From positions 20,646,001 to 20,710,000 of the forward strand of contig NC_091973.1 in the NCBI RefSeq assembly GCF_036711975.1: a stretch of DNA of 64,000 nt, read 5' to 3'. The DNA is from Onthophagus taurus. Lineage: Eukaryota > Arthropoda > Insecta > Coleoptera > Scarabaeidae. This document shows positions 39,986 to 51,602 of this stretch, one piece after another. Below the pieces are notes generated by a model that was given only the letters and a program-made list of their open reading frames with translations, had not been told where the DNA came from and ran no database searches. Numbering within the stretch: the stretch's first letter is position 1; each line of letters opens with the position of its first letter. A program made the position numbers and the translations under genes.

Positions 39986-42422
39986 CTATATAGGAGAATC
40001 TTTTAAATATTTAAATAAAGGGTTATATTTAATGTCGATTTGATCATTCAATAATGTGTATTCTTTTTTTCTCTTGAATTTATAAATTTCATATTGTTCT
40101 AAGTCCATTTTTGGGCCTTTACTACATTGATGAATGATTTTAACATTATTGTAATTTATTATGTGTCCAGTGTCAGAGTGATGTCTGTAGACATTTGAAT
40201 TACATTTATTCTTGTGTTCTTGTATTCGTATGCCTAATCTTCTTCCTGTTTGTCCTATGTATATTCCATCACAGTTAGAACATTCTATAGAATAAAAACC
40301 GCATTTGTCAAGAGTGTCTATCTTCTCCATATGACAATTTGAGAGTAATTTCAGAATAGAATTATTATTGGAAAAAGCCAATGATATATTATACTTAGAA
40401 AAAATATTTTTGGATTGTAATGTAATATTATTGAAAGGCATAGGTTTGTAAATCTTAAGTTCTGTACATTTTAAGTATAATGGATCTTTCTGAAGTTTTA
40501 TTTTATATAGGAGTTTATTAATAATTTTATTTGGAAAGTTATTAACCATGGCAAGTTTATAAATGTAGGTAAATTGTTTTGTTCTATCTTCTTCTGAAAG
40601 TGGGTAGTTGAGGGCTCTATTGAATAAAAAACGGATGTTCGCCAATTTATGGGATAAAGGATGAGAGGAGTCATATGGAATTGTAGTATTGACATTAGTC
40701 GGTTTTCGAAAGATATCAAAACAGATCTTATTATTTATATTCTTAAGTTGTAAGTCGAGAAAGTTAAGTGTTTTGTTTTTTTCCCTTTCCAAAGTGAAAT
40801 TGAGATTAGGGTGTAGCTGATTAATATAGTTATGGAAGAGCTCCAGTAAAAGGAGATCTCCATCCCATATATAGAAAAAACATCGTCAACATACCTAACC
40901 CAAGTAGTTATGTATTGTTTAAAAGGATTACATTCATTAATAATAAAAGTATTTTCAAAGTGGTCCAGGAATATTTCAGATAGAAGCCCTGATAGTGATA
41001 TACCCATGGGCAGGCCTTCGGTAATCTTGTAATAATTATTATCAAAAAGGCAGTAGTTCTGTGTAACAATGTGTCTCAAAATTGTGCTTAGGTGATTCAC
41101 AATAGTATTGTTGTTACTGAATTTTTGAAAAATATGTGATGCAAGTAGAAGAGTATATTCTATGGGGATATTTGAATATAGATTTGTGACATTAAAGGAG
41201 ATAAAGATTTTATTATTAAGGTCAATATTCTTGGTATTACCAATGAATTGGAGTGAATTGGAAATGGAAAAACTAGGCTGGAAGTCGATTAGCTTGAAAA
41301 TGTTAAACATGAAATTAGCCAACTTTGAAGTAGGGGCTCTTTATGAATTTTTGGCAGTGAATATAGTCTAGGGATTTCAGGTTTCATACGTGTGAAGTAA
41401 CTATTGGAAAAATAATTATTGGAATTGTTCAACTTGGGAGTGTAGTAGAGTAGTGTTTCTTTGCAGTGATTTATTATTTCTTTCGTTTTCCTAATGATGT
41501 TGTTAATTGGGTTTTTAGTCAGCTTGATGTAATTGTTGTTATGTATGAAATCTACAGTTTTTTGAATGTAAGAGTCTTTATCAATAATTACTATTCCGGC
41601 ACCTTTGTCTGCCTTTACAAATATTACGTTGTTTTCTTTAAGTTTATTCTTTATAGATCTTATGGTCTTCCAATAAAGTGTGTTCGAAGCCCGATTTTCA
41701 TGTATTTTATTCATTTTCTTCTCTGATCTTTGTAAGAGGGTAATTAATTCATTTTTAATGGTTTTCTTTTCTGAAGTTCCTGTGATAGCAACATCAAATT
41801 CTATAGCGCTCAGTGGTAAGTCGATCCTTGAAGGTAATGCAAATTTGTAACCTTTGTTGAGAAAATTTAATTCTTCTTTACTGAAGTTAATATCAGTAAG
41901 GTTTTTATATTGAGTAACATCTGGTTTAGATATATTAGATTCAGGGTCTATGTTACATGTTCTATTTTATCTTAGGTTGTCCGGATTTCGCCTCTCTTTT
42001 CTCAAGTAGTCTTCTTTTATGGTTTTAGCGTGTGCATGTGATGTAGAAACGATTTATTCTATCTCGAGAAAATGATAGTGTTCTCTTAATTTTCTATGTA
42101 TGTTGTTAAGCATCTCGTAGTTTCCGTTAAGTTTTCTGAAATGATCTCGCTTCTCCTTTCTTAGTATCTTATTTGTTATAAAATCCTTAGTTTCAGTTTT
42201 AAGATTGCCGCATTTAACATTAGCGAAAGACCGAATTATGTTCTCTTTTATGCAGGTATTAATATAGTTAATGTAATTCTTTGTATCATGCCGTGCGTCT
42301 TTTAAGAAATGGTTTGCCGTTTCGGATGCCATGTTGCAACCTTCTTCAGAAACTGGTTCGAAGTGTAATCGAAAATCGGGAACAATATTTATATATTGTT
42401 CGGAAAATTGATTAATAATCAA
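39986..42422 (-). pseudogene. Penelope-like RT/GIY-YIG polyprotein, broken into four frames
   Basis: All catalytic blocks can be found: the RT YVDD motif, PMGISLSG and, at the C-terminal end, YIGQTGR. At least three frameshifts or stops occur (about 41300, 40770 and between 41714 and 42054). It is inactive but more complete at the 5' end than the other copies in this window. Confidence 0.8.
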
Positions 42423-42540
42423 TTAACGCTAATTACAAGCTAATTATTAACTAATTGCGTCGCGTCCGGCGTGACGCGGGAGGAGGTCTTCGTGTTCACC
42501 ACCATCTTCCATGTTCTGCTAAGCTCCCAGCCATCCTAAA

Positions 42541-43544
42541 TAAATCAATCTTTCTTGTGTGTGTAATTCTTTTTATTCACAGGTTCTAAACTCTGATTAT
42601 AAATATTTTTTTTTATTTATTCACTTTTCACAACGAAGTTCCCATCGAAACTTCTGACGAAAATGACTTTCTTAACGAAACCATGAATAGAGGGTTTCGT
42701 GGTATCCTCCCAAACAACAAATATATTATTGTTATATATTAACATTGCTAATACCCAATAACATTGTTAATTGGGTATTATTTTTATTAATCTTTTATTT
42801 AATTATAGTTACCAATAAGATCATCCACAGCTTAGGGCCGCATTCAGAGACGATTCTACATCATGTTCTTTCGTTAAAATTTAACACCTCATGGTATTAG
42901 AATAATATGTAGGAACACATATTTAATAAAACAGATAAGAAACCAAAGATTCTATCCTTCACAATTTATTTATTTATATATTTGTTTTTATTCTGTATAT
43001 CGGGTATTAATATTATTGATACAAAAATACTCCTCAACATTGCAAGTAAGTACTCAAACATAAAAGACACCACAAAAATAATGTTATTAAGAAAAAGTTG
43101 GAGAAAAATATATCAAAGGCAAAAAAAAATAAAAACGGATGTTCCTAAAATTATGTCGCAACTTCACTTTATTTCTGTAGTCTTTCGATAGTGTTTCTGG
43201 TTTTGTTGTAATAAGTGTTCATTAGCGTTATTTTTTCTATTTGTAGAGTAGGTATTGTTATTTTTTATTTTATTAATTTTTAGTGTTTAGTATTATTTTT
43301 ATAAATTTTTAGTGTTTAGTACTGTACTTTTTTAATTTATTTTATTATATATTATAGTAGTTACTGTAGGTGTTATTGTTTATTATTTTATTATATTGGG
43401 ATTTCTTTTGTGTTTAGTTTTTTATGGTGCAGGTATTTATAAATTTATTTGGTTGCGTTTGGTTTTAATTTTTTTTTAATTATATTTACGTTTTGTTCTA
43501 TTATTAGTAGTTATTTGTTAGTAGTGTGTGTTAATTTATTAAAA
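42541..43544. other. AT-rich stretch without visible genes
   Basis: Short direct repeats of AACATTGTTAATTGGGTATTA-like sequence and AT runs are visible. Possible short frames (42982-43191) are Lys-rich and not convincing. Confidence 0.4.
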
Positions 43545-44452
43545 ATGTGTAGTAGTACGCCAGCCAGCCGGTATATGAGTACTGACGAAATATCGCTATT
43601 AAAAGAGCTAGACAATCAATACAAAGACGTCATAGAAAACAAACAAACTGATGCTGTCAATTTTTTACAAAAAAAAAGAACCTGGGAAGCTTTAACTAAA
43701 GAATTTAATACACGCACAAAAGGTGTACCCGTAAGTATTGTTTTCTGTTCAAGTCAATCAACATATCTTAATTGTTTTTATTTAGAGGACTGTTGATAAG
43801 CTCAAAATGTGCTGGATAAATCAATAAAGTAAAAGAAAAGAAGAATTGGCCAGGGAAAAACGAGAAAGGATGTTCACTGGTGGCGGACCCTATAAAGCTC
43901 CAACAGAAGATGTAATAGATGACGTTTTAGAAAATGTTAACATAGAAATTAGGGACACCATAGATAGCGATACTGTTGCGCTTGCTGCTATGGGAAATAG
44001 TGAAAATTATGAATTGAGAGATGACACGCTCATACCAACAAAACATGTAGAACATCACGATATTGAATTAGAAGCAGAAGCGACAACTTGTAAGTTTTGT
44101 TAAGGACGTTTGAGACCTTGTTAGACGATAGTTAGAATGCCTTGTATGTAATTGTTTTGTAATTTACAGACAACGAGGAAACACCTAAGTTTACCAGAAT
44201 CACAGCCCTCCAAAAAGAACTTAACTGTAGGCTAGCCAAACTAGAGGCATCAAAACAAAATGAATCACAACAACATGATTTAAAACTAATGCAAGATAAA
44301 GAATTTCATTCCTTGAAAATGAAACATGAGGAAGAGATGCATATCTTAAAAATGAAACAAGAAGAACTTCATAAAATAAAAATGGAGGTTAAAAAAAAAT
44401 TATTGCTGCTAGAAGAAAAAATTAATTTTATTAAAAAAAAACAAGTATTTTC
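43545..44452 (+). pseudogene. Myb/SANT-like DNA-binding gene, decayed, multi-exon
   Basis: Exon 1 (43545 to about 43731) reads MSTDEISLLKELDNQYKDVI and NFLQKKRTWEALTKEFNTR, as in Myb/SANT-like or zeste-type domains. A GTAAGT donor follows. The next exon (from about 43786) has an in-frame stop, then ELAREKRERMFTGGGPYKAP. A later exon (44170-44452) is a Lys/Glu-rich coiled coil (LKMKHEEEMHILKMKQEEL). The layout matches transposon-associated or domesticated SANT proteins in insects. The stop makes it a likely pseudogene. Confidence 0.65.
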
Positions 44453-44667
44453 TGTATTTTGTAATAAATATTTCTTTTCAAATACAGTTCAATTACTTTA
44501 TTTCTCCCTGTTATATTTATTAAAAGTTTCTGGCTCCTCCTTTTAATTTTACAGGTAATTAATTAATTATCTATTTTGGGAAGGTGGTAAAGTAATTCGA
44601 GTAGAACGTTCATTCGTACTAATTTATTGTAATAAAAATTCGATTATATATATATATCCCAGGTCAC

Positions 44668-44807
44668 GGATGCGAAAAGGAACCTATTGTGTCAAAAATT
44701 TCGATTTTCATTTTTGACGTAATTCTTGGAGAGCATATTTTTTTATCCAAGAATTACGTCAAAAATGAAAATCGAAATTTTTGACACAATAGGTCCCTTC
44801 CGCATCC
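44668..44807. mobile_element. Hairpin MITE (140 bp) with 8-bp-type duplication
   Basis: The arms are complementary over about 60 bp; 44683-44730 and 44746-44793 are perfect. The loop is 15 bp. The ends GGATGCG/CGCATCC are flanked by CAGGTCAC and GAGGTCAC, close to an 8-bp duplication, as expected of hAT-type MITEs. Confidence 0.7.
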
Positions 44808-45146
44808 GAGGTCACATATATAAATATATACATACAGTGCTAGCGTAAAGTAACCCCCCCCCCTTTAACTTCTGAACGGATTGAGATATCAATATGAACA
44901 AAAACACGTCAGTTTCTATACTTTATCTGCACAAATATTTTCTTATGGAAAATTTTGTTGTCACTTTTAGTTATTCCGGAAAGTGGATCAACTTTGCTTT
45001 TTAAATGGAACACCCAGTATATTATGGTACCTTCCAAAAGAATAAAACAATACGAATCCAACGATACCCCACAATTAAATATCGGTTTATTAGTTTTTTG
45101 CATAAGTAGTATAGAAACGCCGATTCTAGACCGGAAATTGCACCAC

Positions 45147-45456
45147 CGCGACGTCATCAATCCAATGTAAAAGGATAGGGAAGGATACCAACCTACGGCT
45201 GGTGAGAAAAAAAAAAGGTTGGTATTGGAAAAGTAACTAGATCTGGTGACTTTTTAAAAAAAAGGTTGACTTATCTTTTTTAAAAAGAAAAAAAGGTAAC
45301 GCGCCACCTAGTGGCTGGTAGTGGAACTAAACCACTACCGACAAGGTAGACTGCTACTTTTTTAAAAAGTCCTTCTAGCTACCAACCTATTTTTTCCTCC
45401 AAGCCTTTGGTTGACACCCCTCCCTATCCTTTTACATTGGGCGGATGACGTCACGG
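45147..45456. mobile_element. MITE with CCAATGTAAAAGGATAGGG inverted ends
   Basis: GACGTCATC ... CCAATGTAAAAGGATAGGG at the left recurs in reverse complement at 45421-45452. The interior is a further imperfect palindrome with A-rich and T-rich blocks and no frame. It is a non-autonomous palindromic element; its superfamily is not clear. Confidence 0.65.
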
Positions 45457-46063
45457 AGGAGATTGTATACATCTTCACTTATATCATCGAAGCTCAGCTT
45501 ATTCATAAAAGCATCTTTAGAGGGTAATGTTCGGTTTATATGATCGACTTCTGTTCAAATTATACTGATAAAAAGCGGTTGGTCCGATAAAAACTGATCG
45601 GTTTCAGATCGAATTATATCGTTAGCAGATGGAACCGATAAAAACTGATCAGTTTCTAATCGAATTATATCGTTAGTAGACGGAATACTTTAGAGTTACT
45701 GCTACCGGTGTTAAATTATAATTAAAGTTAAATTATAATTAAATTATATCGATAGCGGATGGGATAATATTTTGTTGAAATTCAAAAGACATTGATTTAC
45801 AATTTATGTAACAGCAATACATATTATTTCTTCAAACTTTTTCTCGTATCAAAAGACATTGGTTTTCAATTTATGTAACAGTAATACATATTATTTCTGC
45901 AAAATTTTTCCCGTAATAAATTCAGATTTAGTTTTTTGCTTTCTCACTATTCTAATAACAAAAACTGTTTAATTTACAATTTATACGGCAATAATACATA
46001 TTGTTTCTAGGATTTTTTCTTCATGTGATAAACTGAATCCGATACTTTATGTCGCTAGTCTAA

Positions 46064-46097
46064 TATATAAAGATGAGAAATGTATTTTAAGTTAGTT
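46064..46097 (+). promoter_or_regulatory. Core promoter of the 73-aa gene
   Basis: TATATAAAG starts at 46064 and the initiator TTAGTT has its A at 46094, exactly 30 bp downstream. The ATG is at 46107. Confidence 0.65.
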
Positions 46098-46106
46098 TTA
46101 AACAAC

Positions 46107-46456
46107 ATGCCTTCATTCAGTGATGAAATTATTGACTTTATATTTTCGGTATGCATGTTAATGCAGTTAGACGATGTAAGTAATATTTTAACGATTTCTA
46201 TTTTCGAATTGCAGCCACTAATAATACATCATTCTTTTAAATTTACAGGGGGTTATAGTATTAGTGGACAAAGAAGAGATGGATGACATTCTGAACACGG
46301 ATGCCGGTCACATCATCACAATCACAGATGCCCCAGGTGGATCTATAATTATAGCCACCTGGGGTGAACTTTATTGTGCGACATGTAAGTAATTTACACA
46401 TATGAATATCAAACATAATTAATTCAATTTAATTTTTAGTTGTTCCATCACAATAA
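46107..46456 (+). CDS. Complete 73-aa three-exon gene of unknown function
   Basis: The exons are 46107-46175, 46249-46384 and 46440-46456. The introns are GT-AG of 73 and 55 bp, and the stop TAA overlaps an AATAAA. The product is short: MPSFSDEIIDFIF, an acidic turn, then a beta-rich segment (GVIVLVDKEEMDDIL, ITITDAPGGSIIIATWGELY). Exon 1 ends in phase 0 and exon 2 in phase 1, the same as the first two exons of the Polinton gene at 7400, with loosely similar sequence. I do not know the family. It may be a cargo gene shared between virus-like elements. Confidence 0.55.
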
Positions 46457-46995
46457 AAAACTAGTGCACGAAATATGGAGATATATTATTTACATTGTAT
46501 TTTTTTTATTTTAAAATGTATAATATATTTTTTAAATTGGGTTGATTGTTAAATTGTATTATTTCCGAAATATTCCTATGTTCCTGCGCCCGCGTATTCA
46601 AGCGTCACAAAAAAAATTTTATAATTTGTATTATTTTTTTACTTCCTTAATATTAATTATACAATAGCATTTCATTTAGGTCAATTATTCGATTGGTCAG
46701 CATTATTGCAGCCGCTATGTCACTTGACACTTCCGCCGGCGAGGTGCATTGCACTTTACTACTTAATTAACAATTAAAACTATTTTAAAAAACTTTACAA
46801 AACTCTTGTGTTATATCGATAAAAGTTGAAAAGGAATTGGTGTACGAAATTTGGACTGATTCAAAGCGGAAGATTTTTGGGGAACAGTTTTGGGCGACGA
46901 ATTTAAAGCTATAAAGGGAATAAATAAATCTCCTTTTTTATTGTGTTTTATTTATTCTTTCATTTTTAACAATTATGATCTGTTTGAAGATTTTT

Positions 46996-47334
46996 TGTAC
47001 GTTTGCATTCTTTAAAAATACTTTCCATTGCTTTCATAACATCTTTACCTATCGGTTCCATCTGCTGACGATATAATTCGATCTGAAACCGATCAGTTTT
47101 TATCGGACCTACCGCTTTTTATCAGTATAATTTGAACAGAAGTCGATCATTTAAACCGAAACAGGTATCTACTATCAAACAGGTCTGTTTTAATTGATCT
47201 GTTTCATCCGGCCAACCGCTTTTATCGGTTGTAACACCGATACTTTGTTCATGATCCGTTTGAAAATTTTTTAGTACGTTTGCATTCTTTAAAAATACTT
47301 TCCATTGCTTTCATAACATCTTTAATTGATATAG
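46996..47334 (+). repeat. 66-bp direct repeat around the right inverted arm
   Basis: TACGTTTGCATTCTTTAAAA and the following CATTGCTTTCATAACATC occur at about 46998-47052 and again at 47275-47330, either side of the right inverted arm. Confidence 0.7.
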
Positions 47335-47697
47335 TATTGCTTTTGAAATTTACTTAACCCCATGGGTTTCGGTTTGAAGAATCCGAAAAAGTATCGGTGT
47401 TCCAACCGATAAAAGCGACGCTTACACTGATTTCGAATGGTTAAGATGTAATTGTCATGGATTGAATTGGAATACCTACCCGGCTCGCTAAGCATATTAC
47501 CGATCAAGACATTTTTTTTTTGTAGTTACAAGGTCAATGTATGAGATATTGCTGTTTATGTTCGATGCGTAATCGGATCGTTAGAGGAAGAGTTACTGGA
47601 CAATCGACGCAATTCTAATGAAAGAATTATATAATCGGTTTATACAATAAAAAACTTTTTTGTTTTATTATGATTTTTATTAACTATATCTATTTTT

Positions 47698-48066
47698 TTA
47701 AAAATTTTTCATTTTACATTGTTCGTCCTCATCTACCACTATTTTCTTACAACAAGCTTGAAAGTCATCATCATCATCTGGAAACGTGACTTTTCTCTTT
47801 TTAATACTGTCTTGCTCTTCTTCTTTTTCTTCTCGATCATCATCATCATCATCAACATCATTCAAATTGATTGCAACCATTCCTTTTTGTGATGTTGTTG
47901 ATGATGATGATGGTGGTGGTTGTCTCTTGAGATTTTTTCGACGACTTTCAATTTGGGGGAATTGCTCATCCCCATCAACACTTAAATCAAAAACATATTT
48001 ATGCATCACCGATGCCAACATCTGTACTTCCGTTTCATTTTTAACTCCCAGCCTCATATATTGCAC
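47698..48066 (-). CDS. Acidic low-complexity protein, possibly truncated
   Basis: The 122-aa frame opens with a helical segment (ETEVQMLASVMHKYVFDLSV), then a basic ESRRKNLKRQ patch, Ser/Thr run, Asp/Glu-rich run and KKRKVTF, which resembles a nuclear localisation signal. The true start may be the Met at 48057. The Penelope palindrome begins at 48120, only 54 bp upstream, so the promoter or upstream exons could have been cut away. The family is unknown and coding status is uncertain. Confidence 0.35.
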   Translation of the reverse strand: MQYMRLGVKNETEVQMLASVMHKYVFDLSVDGDEQFPQIESRRKNLKRQPPPSSSSTTSQKGMVAINLNDVDDDDDDREEKEEEQDSIKKRKVTFPDDDDDFQACCKKIVVDEDEQCKMKNF

Positions 48067-48181
48067 TATTTCTAATATATTCTACTATTTCTATTTCGCA
48101 ATATTTCTAAAATAATACATTTAATGATTAAAATCCAAATACATGAAATTCCTCTTGATTTTGTATTTATTTTATTGTTAA

Positions 48182-48229
48182 GTCATTTAACGTTTCGAAC
48201 TATTTACATAGTTCATCATCAGAAATCAC
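48182..48229 (-). ncRNA. Hammerhead ribozyme motif of Penelope element 3
   Basis: On the minus strand: stem I GTGATTT/AAATGAC (six of seven pairs), core CTGATGA, stem II GAACTAT/ATAGTTC with a GTAA loop, then GAAA and the self-complementary ACGT stem III with cleavage after GTT. All core bases are intact, so it is a good candidate for self-cleavage, probably as a dimer. Confidence 0.75.
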
Positions 48230-48832
48230 TATAAAAAAGAAATTTAAAAAGCAACGTCGACGAAATTATCTCCTTTATGGAAATCGTTAAAACAAATTGA
48301 ACGTACAACGCATAGATTATTACAAAAACAGAAAACAAAAAGAAAAACAAAAAGGAAAACAAAAACAAAAATGTACCTTTGTCGAGTATCCCTATTGATT
48401 AAGAGGCCTACCTAGCTGGCGAAAAATTCGAAACGAGATTCGCTCGTGAACACGCCTAATGCGGCAACACCGCTCCATGTGTACTCGATCGGGCTGGCCG
48501 GGCTGGCGCGCCAGGCCGATGGCGACTAGGACTGTTCGATTGTCGGGTAATTCCCCGACAATCAGCGACGTTGATTTTATTCTTATCGTTAGTTGAATGC
48601 ATTTGAATACGAGTCGGGGCCGCTTTTTGGAACATAGCTGCTATTACTAGTATTTCATTATTATCGATTGTTAGTTAAAATTATATATTTTCTCGAAAAG
48701 GGATGTTGGTGGATGCAGATCTTATCAGTTTCCTCATTATAAAATTGCACAGTATACCAAATTTTATTTGTATATGACAAATCATTGAAATTATTGAAGG
48801 TAATCTATACCTTAGCCATTTATTGATTTATA

Positions 48833-50252
48833 CAGGGTGATTTATCAGCTCACCATCAAACTTTGTCATATGATAGCTAAACCAATTACAAAAAAAAATG
48901 TTAACGTAACGCTTTAAAGTTTTAATTTTTATATCATAATTAACTGCTACATTTTTGTTAAAACACATAAATATTACAAATATTGTTCAAAATAGTCTCC
49001 TTCTGAAGGAGGAATACATTCACAATGGCGAGTTAAAGAGTTCTTCAGCCGAATTAAAATGTCTGGTTGATTTCTTGTTTCAGTAGCAGCCATTTGTATT
49101 CTATTTAATAACTGTTCCGTGTGTTAATTTCCACTTGATACACAATTTGTTTCTTATGACCCCATAAGTAGAAATCCAATGGATTAAGGTCGGGGGATCT
49201 AAGTGGCCAAGCAAATGGACCATTATTACTAATCCACTTGTTTGGAAAATATTGATTTAACCACTCGACAACTACGCTTCCGCGATGTGGTGGGCACCAT
49301 TGTGCTGGTATCACATATTTTGAATTACATTAAGAGGTATATCTTCAAGTAAATCAAAAAGTGTATTGTTCAAAAAAATCTGTAATTTACAGCGTTCAAA
49401 CGTCCATCAAGTACATGCAAACCTAGTAAATTGTTGTTAAATATTCCACCCCAAACGTTGATGCTGAAACGTTGTTGAAATTTTCTTAGTCTAATCGCAT
49501 GAGGATTTTGTATTGAACAGATATGTTCATTATGGTAATTATTTATACCATCTCGTGTAAAACATCATTCATCTGTCCAGAGAACATTTGAAATGAAGTC
49601 ATTATTTTGGGCATGTGACTGCAATAACCATTCACAAAATGCTAATTGTTGCTGATAATCTCCTGGCTGTAGAGCTTGTACGTTCTGTTTACGATACGGA
49701 TGAAGGACTTGGCGGTTTAATACGCGCCATGCAAAATTTTGACTTACATGTATGTTGTGTGCTATACTTCGAGTGCTGATATAAGGATTATCAATGACAG
49801 CATTAATTACAGCTTCTTCGTCCTCTACATTAACTACATGCGGTCGAATAGGATTACCTGTTTCTCGAAGTCTTCTGAAAGAATCGCTAAAAACTGAATA
49901 ATATGGCAAATGACGCTGTAGAAATCTTTCTTGACATTCTGGTACTGATTGTCGAGCATTTCTATTGCAAAAACCATACACGAAAATTATATCAGCATAC
50001 TCTTCAGTGCTATAAGCGTATATTTTGAGTTTCTTCTTGTATGTAATAATTAAACCTTACAGCAAACTGACATATTACAATGACCAGTTTGTTTTTGTTG
50101 AATGTTTGATTTTACTAACTATTAATAAATTCGCTGCAGAAAACTTTAAAGTGTTATAATTTCGTAAATAATTGAAATAGGACATATGTTCTTTGATAAT
50201 TGGATCAGCTATCATATGTCAAAGTTTAATGGTGAGCTAATAAATCACCCTG
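48833..50252 (-). mobile_element. CAGGGTG-ended mariner-superfamily element, 1,420 bp
   Basis: The terminal repeats read CAGGGTGATTTAT(C/T)AGCTCACCAT at both ends and are flanked by TA. The transposase remnant is on the minus strand. It shares terminal CAGGGTG with the element at 60380-62454. Confidence 0.85.
49105..49981 (-). pseudogene. Mariner-superfamily transposase, broken
   Basis: The N-terminal helix-turn-helix part is at 49565-49981 (VNVEDEEAVINAVIDNPYIS, ending at SNVLWTDE with the first catalytic Asp). The C-terminal part is at 49105-49314 (PLRSPDLNPLDFYLWG, third catalytic residue). The middle is shifted. It is inactive. Confidence 0.8.
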
Positions 50253-51602
50253 TATTTAAAGATTAAAAATGTCTACACTAGTTGTCATAATTTTTGCTCT
50301 AGCAGTATATGTGGTTGAAAATGTGCCATCATTTACAGATCCACCATATATTTTTATACAGGTGCCCATTATTTATGGAATATAGTATATATCTCGGTAA
50401 ATGTTGACTTTATAAAAAAACATTTTATACAAAAGTTGTTTAATATTTTATTTGCCATTATATATTTTAATAGGATAGCATTCAATTGTTTATATTTCAG
50501 AAAACAAATGAGCAACGAATAACACTTAAATTTTTTTAAATGGCAATGTACCCTTTTGTTAGGCTCATTTGATAGAGATTGTTTTTCTCTTTACGATGAT
50601 GTAAAATTTTAGTACCCTTATATCAGAAATTTTTGAAAAAATGCAAAAATTGTTTATTAAGAAAATTTTGAGTTTTTTATGAGTTATATATTTTTTTATT
50701 ATTTATGTTGATTATTTATTTTAAAATATACTTTTGGTGATATTCTTTACATTTTTATTTTGTATTTATTTTAATAAATAATCTAATATTAAATCATCAG
50801 ATAATTGTGCAAATATTCTCATTATTAAAAATTTATTGCCACACTTAAACATTGTTTTGCATTCTACGTAAATTAAATGTTTAAATTTAAATTAGTGATA
50901 TAAACATTTTTTGATCTATCCGAAAATATTAATCGCTTCAGGTTTGTTTTTCTTGGGAGACACTACGCCGACGTCTCGGTTACCGAGAATACCGAGCTCC
51001 ACTATGTCTCGGGCAATGTTTGGGACGGAGCAATATTTGCAATGTTGCCGTATTTATACTCCGAAAGCAATCAAAACCGACTAAACGTTTTAAACCCATT
51101 TTATTTAAATTTGCTGCATTTAATAAAAAAATTGAACTCTTTAAATATGATTTACTTTACATTTCACTACCTGGTGATGCATTCCGTTTTTAAAAATTTT
51201 TTAAAACGTGATTTTAGAAACGTTACGCGACATTTTTTGAAAAAACTAAATGCATCACTAAAAACTATATAAAAAAATAGAAATTTTGATGTAACAAACA
51301 TACAAAAATTTTAAACGATGGCTGAATAAAATGGTATTCGTTGTTTTCGCTAATAGGTTATCCTCTTAATTTATCAATTCTATCGGTAAATTGTGTATAT
51401 TTCCATGATCTTACATTTTATAAATTTTTCAAATTACAAAACATTTCAACGTGTTCGTATGGACTTAGCGACTATAAGAAGGAATATCGTGACGGAACCA
51501 GTTTTTCTTTAACAATGTGTTCTACGGAAATCAATACAATTCAATTCAAATTACAAATTTAAAATTTACCAATATCTAAAATTACAATTAATTAGTAACT
51601 AA

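Larger units (their letters stand above)
39440..42540 (-). mobile_element. Penelope-like element 2, minus strand, decayed
   Basis: Minus-strand fragments in order are: a helical N-terminal region (42054-42422), the RT N-terminal part (41289-41714, KADKGAGIVIIDKDSY and RLYSLPKIHKEP), RT with EGLPMGISLSGLLSEIFLDH and RYVDDVFSIY (40735-41322), and an RT tail plus GIY-YIG nuclease (39986-40792, GIYIGQTGRRLGIRIQEHKN). Frameshifts separate them. A hammerhead motif lies at 39533-39573, downstream of the coding region. It shows the N-terminal part that the other copies here lack. Confidence 0.85.
45533..47160. mobile_element. Inverted-repeat unit holding a small three-exon gene
   Basis: About 110 bp at 45533-45640 (GATCGACTTCTGTTC ... 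CGATAAAAACTGATCGG) recur in reverse complement at 47052-47160. Extra copies of the CGATAAAAACTGATC module lie just inside the left arm. The interior carries the complete gene at 46107-46456 with promoter and poly(A) signal. No transposase is visible, so this may be a non-autonomous element or a virus-derived segment. A 66-bp direct repeat (46996-47062 and 47268-47334) overlaps its right edge. Confidence 0.5.
48403..51365. mobile_element. TTAA-flanked insert in Penelope element 3
   Basis: TTAA at 48399-48402 and 51366-51369 flank the insert, and the undisturbed right arm has a single TTAA there. The ends share GAGG..(A/T)ACCTA....GCGAAAA in inverted orientation. TTAA targeting suggests the piggyBac group, but I find no piggyBac transposase. 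A CAGGGTG mariner relative is nested inside, and the rest (GC-rich 48440-48600, AT-rich 50260-51040) has no supported gene. Confidence 0.7.

Noticed and set aside
47322-47507. 61-codon frame near the right inverted arm
   Set aside because: Short, no recognisable features and overlapping repeat sequence.
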